DNA of 64,000 nucleotides from NCBI RefSeq assembly GCF_004114795.1, contig NZ_CP035311.1, positions 3,596,001-3,660,000 on the forward strand, written 5' to 3'. Below are positions 49,065 through 58,800 of this stretch, in pieces. Under the pieces are notes generated by a model, which was not told the origin of the DNA, made no database searches, and saw only the letters and a program-made list of their open reading frames with translations. Position 1 is the first letter of the stretch; the number at the start of each line of letters is the position of its first letter. The stretch comes from Janthinobacterium sp. 17J80-10. GTDB taxonomy: Bacteria > Pseudomonadota > Gammaproteobacteria > Burkholderiales > Burkholderiaceae_D. Position numbers and translations under genes: made by a program.

Positions 49065-51503
49065 TCAGAAGGTCAGAGGCGCAAACTGGCGGGTATCGAC
49101 CATTGCCTTTTCCGATTCATGCCAGGGATCCGGCTCGCCATCCAGCGCAAACAGCAAGCGCTCATACAAGGCCTTGCGGTTGGCGGCGTCTTCCAGAACC
49201 TTCTTCTTGACGTAGTCCAGGCCGACGCGGCCGACGTAATGGACCGTGCGCTCCAGGTACCACCCCTCTTCGCGATACAGCTGCAGGAAAGCGCCAGTGT
49301 ATTCCAGAACTTCTTCGTGGGTCTTCAGCTTGACCAGGAATTGCGCGACTTCAGTCTTGATGCCGCCATTGCCGGCCACGTAAATCTCCCAGCCGGAATC
49401 CACACCGATCACGCCGACATCCTTGATACCGGCTTCGGCGCAGTTGCGCGGACAGCCGGACACCGCCAGCTTGACCTTGTGCGGCGAGTACATGCGCGCC
49501 AGTTCACGCTCGAGTTCCTGGCCCATGCGGGTCGAATCCTGGGTGCCGAAGCGGCACCATTCCGAACCGACGCACGTCTTCACCGTGCGCAAGCCCTTGG
49601 CGTACGCCAGGCCCGATGGCATGCCAAGGTCATGCCAGACTTCACGCAAGTCTTCCTTCTTCACGCCCAGCAAGTCGATGCGCTGGCCGCCGGTGACCTT
49701 CACCGTCGGGATCTTGAACTTGTCGACCACGTCGGCAATGCGGCGCAACTCCGAGGCGCTGGTTTCGCCGCCCCACATGCGAGGAATCACCGAGTACGTG
49801 CCATCCTTCTGGATATTGGCGTGCGAACGCTCGTTGATGAAACGCGATTGCGGATCATCCTTGGCCTCGTGCGGCCAGGTCGAGATCAGGTAGTAGTTCA
49901 GCGCCGGGCGGCAGGAGGAGCAGCCATTGGGCGTGCGCCACGCCATGAATTGCATCACGGCGGGAATCGTCAGCAGCTTGTTGGCCCGGATGGCGTCGCG
50001 CGCTTCCTGGTGGGTATGGTCGGTGCAGCCGCACATCGGCTTGGCCTTGGCGGAAGTGGAATAGTCACCCCCTGCCGTCGCCATGATGATCTGCTCCACC
50101 AGGCCGGTGCAGGAGCCGCACGAGGCCGATGCCTTGGTGTGCTTGCGCACGTCTTCCAGGGTGAACAGCCCTTTTTCCTTGATAGCCTTGACGATGGTGC
50201 CCTTGCATACGCCATTGCAGCCGCAGACTTCGGCTTCATCCGGCATCGCGGCGGCCTTGGTATAGCCTTCATGGCCGACGTCGCCGGGACGGCCTGTATT
50301 GGATTCGCCGAACATCAGGGTATCGCGGATTTCGCCGACATCCTTGCCTTCGCGCAGCAGCTTGAAATACCAGGTGCCATCGACCGTGTCGCCATACAGG
50401 CAGGCGCCGACCAGCTTGTCATCTTTGAGCACCAGCTTCTTGTAGACGCCGCCGATGGGATCCGACAGGATGATTTCTTCAGTGCCCTCGCCGCCCATGA
50501 AGTCGCCGGCGGAAAACAGGTCGATGCCCGTGACTTTCAGCTTGGTCGAGGTGACCGATCCCTGGTAACGGCCGATGCCGAAATTGGCGAGGTGGTTGGC
50601 GCACACCTTGGCCATCTCGAACAGCGGCGCCACCAGTCCGTACGCGGTGCCGCGATGGTTGACGCATTCGCCGACGGCGTAAATGCGCGGATCGAACGTC
50701 TGCATGGTGTCGTTGACGACGATGCCGCGGTTGCAATGCAGGCCGGCCGATTCCGCCAGCTTCGTGTTGGGGCGGATGCCCACGGCCATCACTACCAGCT
50801 GCGCCGGCACTTCGGTGCCGTCGGTGAACCGCACCGATTTCACGCGGCCATTTTCATCGCCAAAGATTTCCTGGGTATTTTTTTGCAAGAGGAAGTTCAG
50901 GCCGCGCTCTTCCAGGGATTTTTGCAGCATCTTGCCGGCGACGGAATCGAGCTGGCGCTCCATCAGCACCCCCGACAGGTGCACCACTGACACGTCCATG
51001 CCGCGCAGCTTCAAGCCGTTGGCCGCTTCCAGGCCGAGCAGGCCGCCGCCGATAACGATCGCCTGCTTGTATTTGGCGGCCGCCTCGATCATGGCGTTGG
51101 TGTCCTGGATATCGCGGTAGGAAATCACGCCGTTGAGTTCCTTGCCAGGCACCGGCAGCACGAACGGGTCGGAACCCGTGGCCAGCAGCAGGCGATCATA
51201 TTCTGCGGTGGTGCCATCCTCGGCAATGACCAGGCGACGGGCGCGGTCGATCTGCGTGATCTTTTTACCAAGATGCAGCGTGATATTGTTTTCTTCATAC
51301 CAGTCGACATCATTCAGCATGATGTCCTTGATGGTCTGCTCACCCGCCAAAACCGGCGACAGCAGGATACGGTTGTAATTGGCATACGGCTCAGCGCCGA
51401 ATACAGTGATGTCGTAGACGTCCGGAGCGAGCTTGATCAACTCTTCCAGCGTGCGCACCCCGGCCATGCCGTTACCCACCATTACCAGCTTCAGCTTTTT
51501 CAT
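49065..51503 (-). CDS. nirB: Nitrite reductase (NADH) large subunit
   Basis: An 812-residue cytoplasmic siroheme nitrite reductase. The N-terminal FAD/NAD domain begins KLVMVGNGMAGVRTLEEL. A BFD-type [2Fe-2S] region follows with CGCNGVCKGTIV and CGSCTGLVEQ. The sulfite/nitrite reductase C-terminal half has CVGSEWCRFGTQ and SGCPRNCAEAGI, supplying the four cysteines of the siroheme-[4Fe-4S] centre. The start at 51503 has AGGG eight bases upstream. A sigma-54 promoter lies about 36-52 bases before the start. Confidence 0.97.
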   Translation of the reverse strand: MKKLKLVMVGNGMAGVRTLEELIKLAPDVYDITVFGAEPYANYNRILLSPVLAGEQTIKDIMLNDVDWYEENNITLHLGKKITQIDRARRLVIAEDGTTAEYDRLLLATGSDPFVLPVPGKELNGVISYRDIQDTNAMIEAAAKYKQAIVIGGGLLGLEAANGLKLRGMDVSVVHLSGVLMERQLDSVAGKMLQKSLEERGLNFLLQKNTQEIFGDENGRVKSVRFTDGTEVPAQLVVMAVGIRPNTKLAESAGLHCNRGIVVNDTMQTFDPRIYAVGECVNHRGTAYGLVAPLFEMAKVCANHLANFGIGRYQGSVTSTKLKVTGIDLFSAGDFMGGEGTEEIILSDPIGGVYKKLVLKDDKLVGACLYGDTVDGTWYFKLLREGKDVGEIRDTLMFGESNTGRPGDVGHEGYTKAAAMPDEAEVCGCNGVCKGTIVKAIKEKGLFTLEDVRKHTKASASCGSCTGLVEQIIMATAGGDYSTSAKAKPMCGCTDHTHQEARDAIRANKLLTIPAVMQFMAWRTPNGCSSCRPALNYYLISTWPHEAKDDPQSRFINERSHANIQKDGTYSVIPRMWGGETSASELRRIADVVDKFKIPTVKVTGGQRIDLLGVKKEDLREVWHDLGMPSGLAYAKGLRTVKTCVGSEWCRFGTQDSTRMGQELERELARMYSPHKVKLAVSGCPRNCAEAGIKDVGVIGVDSGWEIYVAGNGGIKTEVAQFLVKLKTHEEVLEYTGAFLQLYREEGWYLERTVHYVGRVGLDYVKKKVLEDAANRKALYERLLFALDGEPDPWHESEKAMVDTRQFAPLTF

Positions 51504-51538
51504 TGCACTACCCTCCAGATTGTTCTGCACTACCCCTA

Positions 51539-51555
51539 AGCAAAAGCAATGCCAG
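51539..51555 (-). promoter_or_regulatory. Sigma-54 promoter for nirB-nirD-nasA
   Basis: On the minus strand the sequence is TGGCATTGCTTTTGCT (51554 to 51539), matching the consensus TGGCAY-N5-TTGCW with exact spacing and a preceding C. The start would be near 51527, about 24 nt before the nirB ATG. Confidence 0.8.
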
Positions 51556-51560
51556 TTGTC

Positions 51561-51679
51561 GGTGCAGCCAAAACGTCGAAAAAAATGCAGCGACGCTCCG
51601 TGCTGGTGAATTTTCCAAACCTATTTGGTGCAAGGCACCGTCCCGACACATTTTCCGACCCACATCACAGCGTGCACCA
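51561..51679. promoter_or_regulatory. Possible NtrC-binding half-sites between divergent nitrate promoters
   Basis: GGTGCA (51561-51566), TTGGTGCA (51625-51632) and TGCACCA (51673-51679) match halves of the NtrC consensus TGCACCA...TGGTGCA. The segment ending at 51632 (51616-51632) matches 11 of 17 positions of one known-type site. No full palindrome is present, so this is tentative. Confidence 0.4.
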
Positions 51680-51700
51680 CATATGTACGCACAAAAATGT

Positions 51701-51716
51701 TGGCATGGCACTTGCA
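51701..51716 (+). promoter_or_regulatory. Sigma-54 promoter for MFS nitrate transporter operon
   Basis: TGGCATGGCACTTGCA has the -24 GG and -12 GC elements at exact spacing and is preceded by T. Transcription would start near 51727, about 29 nt before the ATG at 51756. Confidence 0.82.
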
Positions 51717-51755
51717 TAGTGCACTGCATTCACTTTTTTGGACTCCCGGGGACAT

Positions 51756-52970
51756 ATGCAAAAATCTTCATTCTGGAAGGCGGGTCACACGCCTACGCTG
51801 CTGGCCGCATTCTTTTATTTCGACCTGAGCTTCATGGTATGGGTCATCCTCGGGCCGCTTGGCGTGCAAATCGCCAAAGACCTGGGTCTCACCGCTGCGC
51901 AAAAGGGCATGATCGTGGCCACGCCGCTATTGGCCGGCGCGCTGCTGCGCATCGTCATGGGTGTTCTCGTGGACCACCTGAAGCCGAAAAAGGCGGGTGC
52001 CATCGGCCAGGCGATTGTCATTGCCGGCATGCTGTGGGCCTGGCTGGGCAAGCTCGACACTTACTCCAGCGTCCTGACGCTGGGCATCCTGCTGGGGGTG
52101 GCCGGCGCCGCATTTGCAGTAGCGCTGCCGCTGGCGTCACGCTGGTATCCGCCGGAGCACCAGGGCACTGCGCTGGGCATTGCCGGCGCAGGCAATTCCG
52201 GCACGGCCTTCGCCGCCCTGTTCGCGCCCAGCCTGGCGCTGGCATTCGGCTGGCAAAATGTCTTCGGCTGGTGCCTGATTCCGCTCAGCGTCGCCTTTGC
52301 CGTCTATATGGTGTTTGCCAAGGATGCGCCGGCGGCACCGCCGCCGAAATCGATGGTCGAGTACCTGCAAGTGCTGAAGGACAAGGATGCCTGGTGGTTC
52401 ATGTTCTTCTATGGCGTCACCTTTGGCGGCTTTTCCGGGCTGGCTTCGTCCCTGGCAATCTATTTCAATGGCCAATACGGCCTGTCGCCGGTCACCGCGG
52501 GCTATTTCACTGCCGCCTGCGTATTTGCCGGCTCGCTGGTGCGCCCGCTAGGGGGACGTATCGCCGACCGCATTGGCGGCATCAAGACGCTGTCGATCAT
52601 GTACATCCTGGCAGCGACATTCCTCTTTATCGCCAGCTTTGGCCTGCATTCAGCCATCATGGCCGTCGTCGTATTTGTGCTGGCGATGCTGGCGCTGGGC
52701 ACTGGCAATGGCGCGGTATTCCAGCTGGTGCCGCAGCGCTTCCGCAAGGAGATCGGCGTCATGACCGGGCTCGTCGGCATGGCCGGCGGCATTGGCGGCT
52801 TTTATCTTGCCTCCAGCCTGGGCTACTCCAAGCAACTGACCGGCAGCTATCAAATCGGCCTGACCATTTTTGCGTCGCTGGCGGTCATCGCCCTGATCGG
52901 ACTTTCCATGGTAAAAGGCCGCTGGCGCACCACCTGGGGCAGCGCTGCGATGACGACGGCGAAGATCTGA
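51756..52970 (+). CDS. MFS nitrate/nitrite transporter, NarK/NasA type
   Basis: A 404-residue protein with twelve predicted membrane segments. FDLSFMVWVILGPLG in helix 1 and the glycine-rich signatures GAGNSGTAFAALFAP and GTGNGAVFQLVP are the nitrate-signature regions of the NNP family. It imports nitrate or exchanges it for nitrite at the inner membrane. The start ATG 51756 follows GGGG. It is divergent from nirB across 252 bp, with a sigma-54 promoter on each side, and is followed 30 bp later by the PP2C-kinase gene. Confidence 0.94.
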   Translation: MQKSSFWKAGHTPTLLAAFFYFDLSFMVWVILGPLGVQIAKDLGLTAAQKGMIVATPLLAGALLRIVMGVLVDHLKPKKAGAIGQAIVIAGMLWAWLGKLDTYSSVLTLGILLGVAGAAFAVALPLASRWYPPEHQGTALGIAGAGNSGTAFAALFAPSLALAFGWQNVFGWCLIPLSVAFAVYMVFAKDAPAAPPPKSMVEYLQVLKDKDAWWFMFFYGVTFGGFSGLASSLAIYFNGQYGLSPVTAGYFTAACVFAGSLVRPLGGRIADRIGGIKTLSIMYILAATFLFIASFGLHSAIMAVVVFVLAMLALGTGNGAVFQLVPQRFRKEIGVMTGLVGMAGGIGGFYLASSLGYSKQLTGSYQIGLTIFASLAVIALIGLSMVKGRWRTTWGSAAMTTAKI

Positions 52971-53000
52971 CTATAATGCCGGGAACAGAGTTATAAGATC

Positions 53001-54704
53001 ATGTCGTTACTAGTCGCTGCCGGCCATGCCACCGAAGCAGGAACCCGTCCCCGCAACGAGGACTTCGTCGGCATGGTCACGCCTGGCGCGCCCGAGATTT
53101 CCACCAAGGGCTTGCTGGCGGCAATCGCCGATGGCGTTTCCGGCAACGATGGCGGCCGCCAGGCATCGGAATACACGGTGCGCGGGCTGCTGACCGATTA
53201 TTACGCCACGCCCGACACCTGGCCGGTGACGCAAGCGCTCGAGCGCGTCCTGAAGGCCATCAACAGCTGGGTACAGCAACAGGGCTCGATCCGGCCGGAA
53301 CTATCCGGCATGGCAACCACCCTGACCTGCGTGGTCGTGCGCGGCAGCTTCTATTATTTTGCGCATGTCGGCGACAGCCGGCTGTACTTGCTGCGCGAAG
53401 GCAAGCTTACCAGGCTCTCCGCCGACCATGTCTGGGATCGTCCGGAAATGCAGCATGTGCTGACGCGTGCCATTGGCCTGGATTCCCGCCTGGCGCTCGA
53501 CCATGGCATGGGCGAGCTGCGCGAAGGCGATATCCTGCTGCTGGCGACCGATGGCGTCTGGTCGGCGCTGACCGAATACGACATGACCGCCCTGCTGGCC
53601 GATCTGGCCGCCGGCAAGCGCGATGCCGAAGCCACTGCCGCGGCACTGGTGGCCAGCGCGCTGCGGGCCGGGTCCACCGACAATGCCAGCGCGCTGGCGC
53701 TGCGTATCGATGCACTGCCACAGGAAAACCTGCGCGACGCGGTCTCGGCATCGCGGCAATTGCCGCTGCCGCCCAAACTCAAGGCCGGCCAGTCCATCGA
53801 TGGCTACCGCGTGGAAAGCGTTCTGCACGCTTCCCAGGCGACCATGGTCTACCGCGTCATTGACCCGGCAAGCCAGCGCCCGCTGGTCCTGAAAACCCTG
53901 CATCCCGATCGCGCCGACGATGCCGAGGAACGCTCGGCCTTTGCACACGAAGAATGGCTGGCCAAGCGCGCAGTGGCGCGTTTCTTTGCGCAGGTCATTA
54001 CGCCTGAACAAAAAAATTACCTGTATTACCTCTGCACGTGGCATGACGGCGCGACCATCCAGCAACACCTCGACGGCGGCCAGCATTTCATCATACCGGA
54101 CGCGATCGCCCACGGCACGCGGCTGGCACGCGCCATCGGCGCACTGCACCGCCGCAGCATCCTGCATCGCGATATCAAGCCAGCCAACATTCACCTGGGC
54201 GCCGACGGCGAATTGCGGGTGCTGGATTTCGGCGTGGCGCAGTCAGGGCTCGAAGCCGAAGCCACCAGCGGTGCGCCGCGCGCCGGCACGCCCTCGTTCC
54301 TGGCACCGGAATTATTCGAGGGCGGCCAGCCATCGCGCCAGACCGACCTGTACGCCGCCGGCGTGACCCTGTACCAGATGCTGACTCGGCACTACCCCTA
54401 TGGCGAGATTGAGCCCTTCCAGAGGCCGCGTTTCGGCGAGCCCGTGCCACCCACACGCTATCGCCCCGACATTCCCCTGTGGCTGGAAAATGTCATCCTG
54501 AAGGCGATTGCGCGCGATCCCTTGCAGCGCTTCGAAACCGCCGAGGAATTTGTCCTGGCGCTGGAACGCGGCGCCAGCAAGCCCCTGCCTGCGCCCGCCA
54601 AGGCGCCGCTGGCGCAACGCGACCCGCTGTCGCTGTGGCGCGCAGTTGCGGCGGCATCGATCGTCTTCAATCTCTTGCTGCTCTACCTGCTGATGGTGCG
54701 TTGA
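53001..54704 (+). CDS. Bifunctional PP2C-type phosphatase / Ser-Thr protein kinase
   Basis: A 567-residue signalling protein. Residues 1 to about 235 are a PP2C phosphatase: RNED with E20-D21, ADGVSG with D44-G45, GDSRLYLLR and LLATDGVW carry the metal-binding acids. A Hanks-type kinase begins near Tyr269: K298 (VLKTL), catalytic HRDIKPANI with D391, and DFG with D409. The glycine-rich loop reads LHASQATMVYRV and has lost its glycines. One C-terminal membrane helix (about 547-566) has almost no tail. It is 30 bp after the nitrate transporter, so probably in its operon. Targets are unknown; control of nitrate uptake or assimilation is inference from position. Confidence 0.92.
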   Translation: MSLLVAAGHATEAGTRPRNEDFVGMVTPGAPEISTKGLLAAIADGVSGNDGGRQASEYTVRGLLTDYYATPDTWPVTQALERVLKAINSWVQQQGSIRPELSGMATTLTCVVVRGSFYYFAHVGDSRLYLLREGKLTRLSADHVWDRPEMQHVLTRAIGLDSRLALDHGMGELREGDILLLATDGVWSALTEYDMTALLADLAAGKRDAEATAAALVASALRAGSTDNASALALRIDALPQENLRDAVSASRQLPLPPKLKAGQSIDGYRVESVLHASQATMVYRVIDPASQRPLVLKTLHPDRADDAEERSAFAHEEWLAKRAVARFFAQVITPEQKNYLYYLCTWHDGATIQQHLDGGQHFIIPDAIAHGTRLARAIGALHRRSILHRDIKPANIHLGADGELRVLDFGVAQSGLEAEATSGAPRAGTPSFLAPELFEGGQPSRQTDLYAAGVTLYQMLTRHYPYGEIEPFQRPRFGEPVPPTRYRPDIPLWLENVILKAIARDPLQRFETAEEFVLALERGASKPLPAPAKAPLAQRDPLSLWRAVAAASIVFNLLLLYLLMVR

Positions 54705-54806
54705 TTTCATCGGCACCACGCTTATCGCAGGCATAAATTTTGCCTGTAAAAATATGTCATCCCCAACGACCTTGTCTCCCGCATTTTCAAGCGGCACCGC
54801 ACTTGA

Positions 54807-54840
54807 TTTGTGCATGGCGCACTGGAATGCGCCGCACAAA
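54807..54840. promoter_or_regulatory. Inverted repeat, candidate activator site upstream of response regulator
   Basis: TTTGTGC (54807-54813) and GCACAAA (54834-54840) flank an inner pair GGCGCA (54816-54821) and TGCGCC (54828-54833). It ends 50 bp before a sigma-54 -24 element, a usual distance for an NtrC-type enhancer. The same hexamers recur before nrtA. Confidence 0.5.
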
Positions 54841-54889
54841 TGTCGTCAGCAGGATAACAATGCATTGCGCGTGCAAAGTCAGGGCCGAA

Positions 54890-54905
54890 TGGCACTTCCC
54901 TTGCT
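54890..54905 (+). promoter_or_regulatory. Sigma-54 promoter for NarL-type regulator
   Basis: TGGCACTTCCCTTGCT has -24 and -12 elements at exact spacing. The start would be near 54916, about 36 nt before the ATG at 54952. Confidence 0.78.
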
Positions 54906-54951
54906 GCGCCTTTAAAACGAAACTTTGCGCTTTTTTCAGAGGGGAATGCAA

Positions 54952-55602
54952 ATGCCCTCGGATGGTAAAAAGCCAGTCCGGGTTTTACTGGTTGGCTTTC
55001 ATGAGGTAATGCGCGCCGGTCTGCGCGGATTCGTCGGTACTCGCAATATGGAAATCGTCGGTGAATGCCAGACCATACCGTGCGCTGTCGCCACTGCGGC
55101 GCGTCTCAAGCCGAACGTCGTGCTGATGGAAATGCTTCTGCCGGATGGCTCCGGGGTGGAGGCGTGCCGAAAAATCCTGGTAGAAAACCCTGCAATTCAT
55201 GTCCTCTTTTTGACAGCGCTGGATAACGAAGACGCCAGGATTGCCAGCCTGTTTGCCGGCGCCGATGGCTACCTGCTCGACAATATCGGATCGGCTGCAT
55301 TGCTTGATGCAATCGAAAATGCTGCGGCAGGCCTGTCGATTCTCGACCCGCTTATTTTTCCGCCTGCGTCGCCCAAATTGCGCGCGCAATCAGTGCACCT
55401 GGCGCGCGACAGCGGCTTGTCGCGCCAGGAACATCGCATCCTGTTGCTGGTTGCCGAAGGAAAGACCAACAAGGAAATTGGCGAAGCACTCGGCTTGAGC
55501 GGAAAGACCGTGAAAAATTATCTCAGCACGGTCTTTCAAAAACTGAATGTCTCACGACGCTCACAGGCAGCGGTCAGATTTACCCAGATCATTTCTCAGT
55601 AA
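54952..55602 (+). CDS. NarL/FixJ-type regulator with degenerate receiver domain
   Basis: A 216-residue transcription factor. Residues 9-125 have a receiver fold but the phosphorylation site is altered: the acidic pair is Gly15-Phe16 (VGFHEV), the phosphoacceptor Asp is Glu60 (VLMEMLLPDGSG), and the conserved Lys is Asp110 (GYLLDN); Thr88 is kept. The C-terminal LuxR-type helix-turn-helix is intact (LSRQEHRILLLVAEGKTNKE, then GLSGKTVKNYLS). No histidine kinase is adjacent. The start at 54952 is set by AGAGGGG 7 bases upstream; ATGs at 54946 and earlier are too close to it. It probably acts without classical phosphorylation on nitrogen genes, by inference. Confidence 0.9.
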   Translation: MPSDGKKPVRVLLVGFHEVMRAGLRGFVGTRNMEIVGECQTIPCAVATAARLKPNVVLMEMLLPDGSGVEACRKILVENPAIHVLFLTALDNEDARIASLFAGADGYLLDNIGSAALLDAIENAAAGLSILDPLIFPPASPKLRAQSVHLARDSGLSRQEHRILLLVAEGKTNKEIGEALGLSGKTVKNYLSTVFQKLNVSRRSQAAVRFTQIISQ

Positions 55603-55619
55603 CCCACCGTAGGGCCATA

Positions 55620-55685
55620 TGGCACTTACCCGGCTCTAACATAAGTTTGATACTTGTTCGATAGCCATCCTGCCATCAGGATGGC
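55620..55685 (+). other. Weak sigma-54-like sequence and hairpin upstream of GGDEF-EAL gene
   Basis: TGGCACTTACCCGGCT (55620-55635) has a perfect -24 box but a poor -12 box. GCCATCCTG (55664-55672) and CAGGATGGC (55677-55685) form a 9-bp hairpin without a T tract. Neither explains expression of the downstream gene with certainty. The remaining 55686-55843 stretch shows nothing clear. Confidence 0.3.
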
Positions 55686-55843
55686 GGCACGCTGTCCTGG
55701 TTACCGCAATTGTGTCGCGGCATGCAATTTTTACGTAACAAGCCGAATGTCATCGTGAGTCGATTCCTTATCTGCTTCAAGGTATCAGGTCCATCGATAC
55801 CAGCCATCTTGCATGACGCCACATCCTTCATCTGGCAAGCGCC

Positions 55844-58800
55844 ATGGAAATGATGCAGGCACACGCAATAGGGACGCTCATGCTGAAGGCCACGCAGGGC
55901 ATCCGCAACTTGCGCTATGCAAATTTCACCATCAGCCAGAAGGTCGGGGCAATTTTCCTGCTGATCCTGGTGATTGCAGTCGCCAATCTTCTCGTGATGC
56001 ATGCCACTCTGCGCAACCTGAATGGCTTTGCCGAAACCGTCAATGTCGCCGGCCGGCTGCGCATGCTCAGCCAGAAAATTGCCTTTGAAACGTTCAAGGG
56101 CGAGCAAGAACACGCTCCTGGGCAGAAATCCGTGAGCGTGCTGCTGCAAGAGTTCGAGACGGGACTGACCGCCCTGGCCGCAGGCGGCAAGGCGTTCGGT
56201 TACGAGCTCAGGCCCGTTTCACGGAAAATCTCCCCCTTGTTGCTGGCCACGCGAAAAGACTGGAAAGACTACCGCAAGCTGGTCGAATCGGATTTCCTGG
56301 GCGCGCCACACTTGCCGCCGGCCGCGGCCAGGGCCGTGTCCGAAAGTTCGGCACGCGTGCTTGCGGATGCCGAAATACTGGTGGGTGCGCTAACCAGTGA
56401 GATACAAACCGCGCAGGAACATGCACTCGCAAAAATGTATGGACTGCTCCTGGTTGACATCGGCGTGCTGATTTTCGTCTTTGCCGCCGTCCGACGGAAA
56501 ATCGTGCATCCCTTGCGCAAGCTGGCCGAGCATAGCCAGGCACTGGCACACGGAAGGTACGTCGCAACGCTGAAGGTCGATTCCAATGACGAAATCGGCC
56601 AGCTCGCTGCCGTGTTTTCGCACTCTGCCCGTCAGATCGGCGACCTGTTCAGCCGCATCGAACAGGAAAAAAGCAACCTTCAGCAGGCCGAATCGATGTT
56701 TCGCGGCCTTGCCGAAAATTCGGTCGTCGGCGTCTACATTGCGCAGAATGGCGGATTCCGCTTCGTCAATCCAAAGATGGCGCAAATGTTCGCCTATACC
56801 CGCGAGGAGATGGTCGCCACGGCGCGGCTTTTCGATATCGTCCCGGAAGACGAACGCGAGATGGTGGAGACGAATATCAGGAAGCGCATCGATGGCGAAA
56901 TCGATGCCATTAACTACCGCAGGAAGGCCAGGCGCAAGGATGGCCAGCTGTTTGATGTCGAAGTCTTTGGCTCGAAGATGGAAATCGATGGCGACACCGC
57001 AACCATCGGCGTGATGCTGGACATCACCGAGCGCAAGCGAATCGATCGGGCATTGCGTGCCCTGATCGCCTGCAATCGCGCATTGGCCCATGCCGCCAGC
57101 GAGCCCGACCTGCTGGAAAGGGCTTGCCGCATCATGCATGAGATCTGCGGCCATACCTTTGTCCGGGCCAGCCGCATCGACGCGGCCCATCCGCGCAAAA
57201 TGCATCCGGTGGCGCAGGCTGGGGGCAAGCCAGGCGTACTGGCCTCGGCGATCGCCACGGGCGCCTCCGAGGATACCCGGGATGTCATGGCGGCTGCGCT
57301 ACGCTCCGGCAAAACTGTCGTCCTGCAGGAGATTCCGGCGGCGCCCGGCAGTGTCTGGCATCAGTTCATGACGAAGCACGGGATCGTCGCCGCGATTGCG
57401 CTGCCGCTTCGCGATGGCAAGAAGTTGCTAGGCATGCTGGCCATCTATTCGCAGGAAAGTGGCGTTTTCACGCCGGACGAATTGGCGATTGCCGAAGAAC
57501 TGGCGGACAACCTGTCGTACGGCATGGCCGCATTGCGCGTCGACGCGGCGCGCATGCAATATGCGCAACTGCTCGAATATCACGCCAACCATGATGTTTT
57601 GACGGGATTAGCCAACAGGCATCGTCTCAGCGCAAGCCTGAAGCAGGCGATTGCATCGGGACGTCTCACCGGTTTGAGAGTGGCCGTGCTGCTGCTCGAT
57701 CTCGACCGTTTCAAGGTCATCAATGACACCCTCGGGCATGCCATCGGCGATGAAGTGCTGCAGGCGGTCGCCGCCCGGCTGCGCGCCTGCGTGCGCTTGA
57801 CCGATACCGTGGCCAGGCTCGGCGGCGACGAATTCGTGGTGGTCATCGCCGATATTGGTACCGAAGATGATGTCTCGCTGGTGGCATGCAAGATCCTCGA
57901 TGCACTGGCGCAGCCAGTATTTATCGCCAATCAGGATCTGTACATCGGCGCCAGCATTGGCATCAGCCTGTTTCCCGAAGATGGGGCAGATGAAGAGATC
58001 CTGCTGAAAAATGTCGATATGGCGATGTACCGCGCCAAGCAAAATGGCCGCGCCAACTACCATTTCTTTACCGAGGAAATTCGCACCCACAATCGCGAAC
58101 GTCATGCGATGGAAGCGGAATTGCACCAGGCCTTGAGCCGCGACGAGCTGGTGTTGTATTACCAGCCCAAAGTCAACCTGCGCACACGCGAAATTGTCGG
58201 CGTTGAAGCGCTGGTACGCTGGCGGCATCGCGATCACGGCTTGGTGTCGCCTTGTAAATTTATTTCAGTTGCAGAAGAAACCGGCTTGATCCTCCCCCTG
58301 GGTAAATGGATATTGCATGCCGCCTGCATGCAAGGCCGGCTCTGGCAAGCCGCCGGGGCGCGCCCGGTCAATATCGCCATCAATCTCTCGGCAAGGCAGT
58401 TCCGCCATCATGACCTGGTCGGCCTGGTGCGGCAAACCATACTCGACACCGGCATCGATCCGACGCTCCTCGACCTGGAAATTACCGAGAGCGTCATCAT
58501 GCAGGATGCCCCGGAAGCCGTTGCGACCATGCTGGAACTGAAAAAACTGGGGGTGCGGATATCCCTGGACGATTTCGGCACGGGTTATTCCTCGCTTAAC
58601 TATCTCAGCAAATTCCCCCTCGATAGCCTCAAGATTGACCGGCTGTTTGTCGAAGGCATCGGCTCAAGTTCCCAGGATACCGCCATCGTCAAGGCGGTGA
58701 TTGCACTGGCCCACACGCTGAACCTGAACGTGATTGCCGAAGGCGTGGAAAACCAGGAGCAGCTGGATTTTCTGGAAGCCCATGAGTGCGACGAGATCCA

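Noticed and set aside
54725-54750. Terminator after the PP2C-kinase gene
   Set aside because: The CAGGC/GCCTG stem is only 5 bp and the following tract is A-rich, so it is too weak to call.
55620-55635. Fifth sigma-54 promoter before the GGDEF-EAL gene
   Set aside because: The -24 box is good but the -12 box reads CGGC rather than TTGC, and it is over 200 bp from the start codon.
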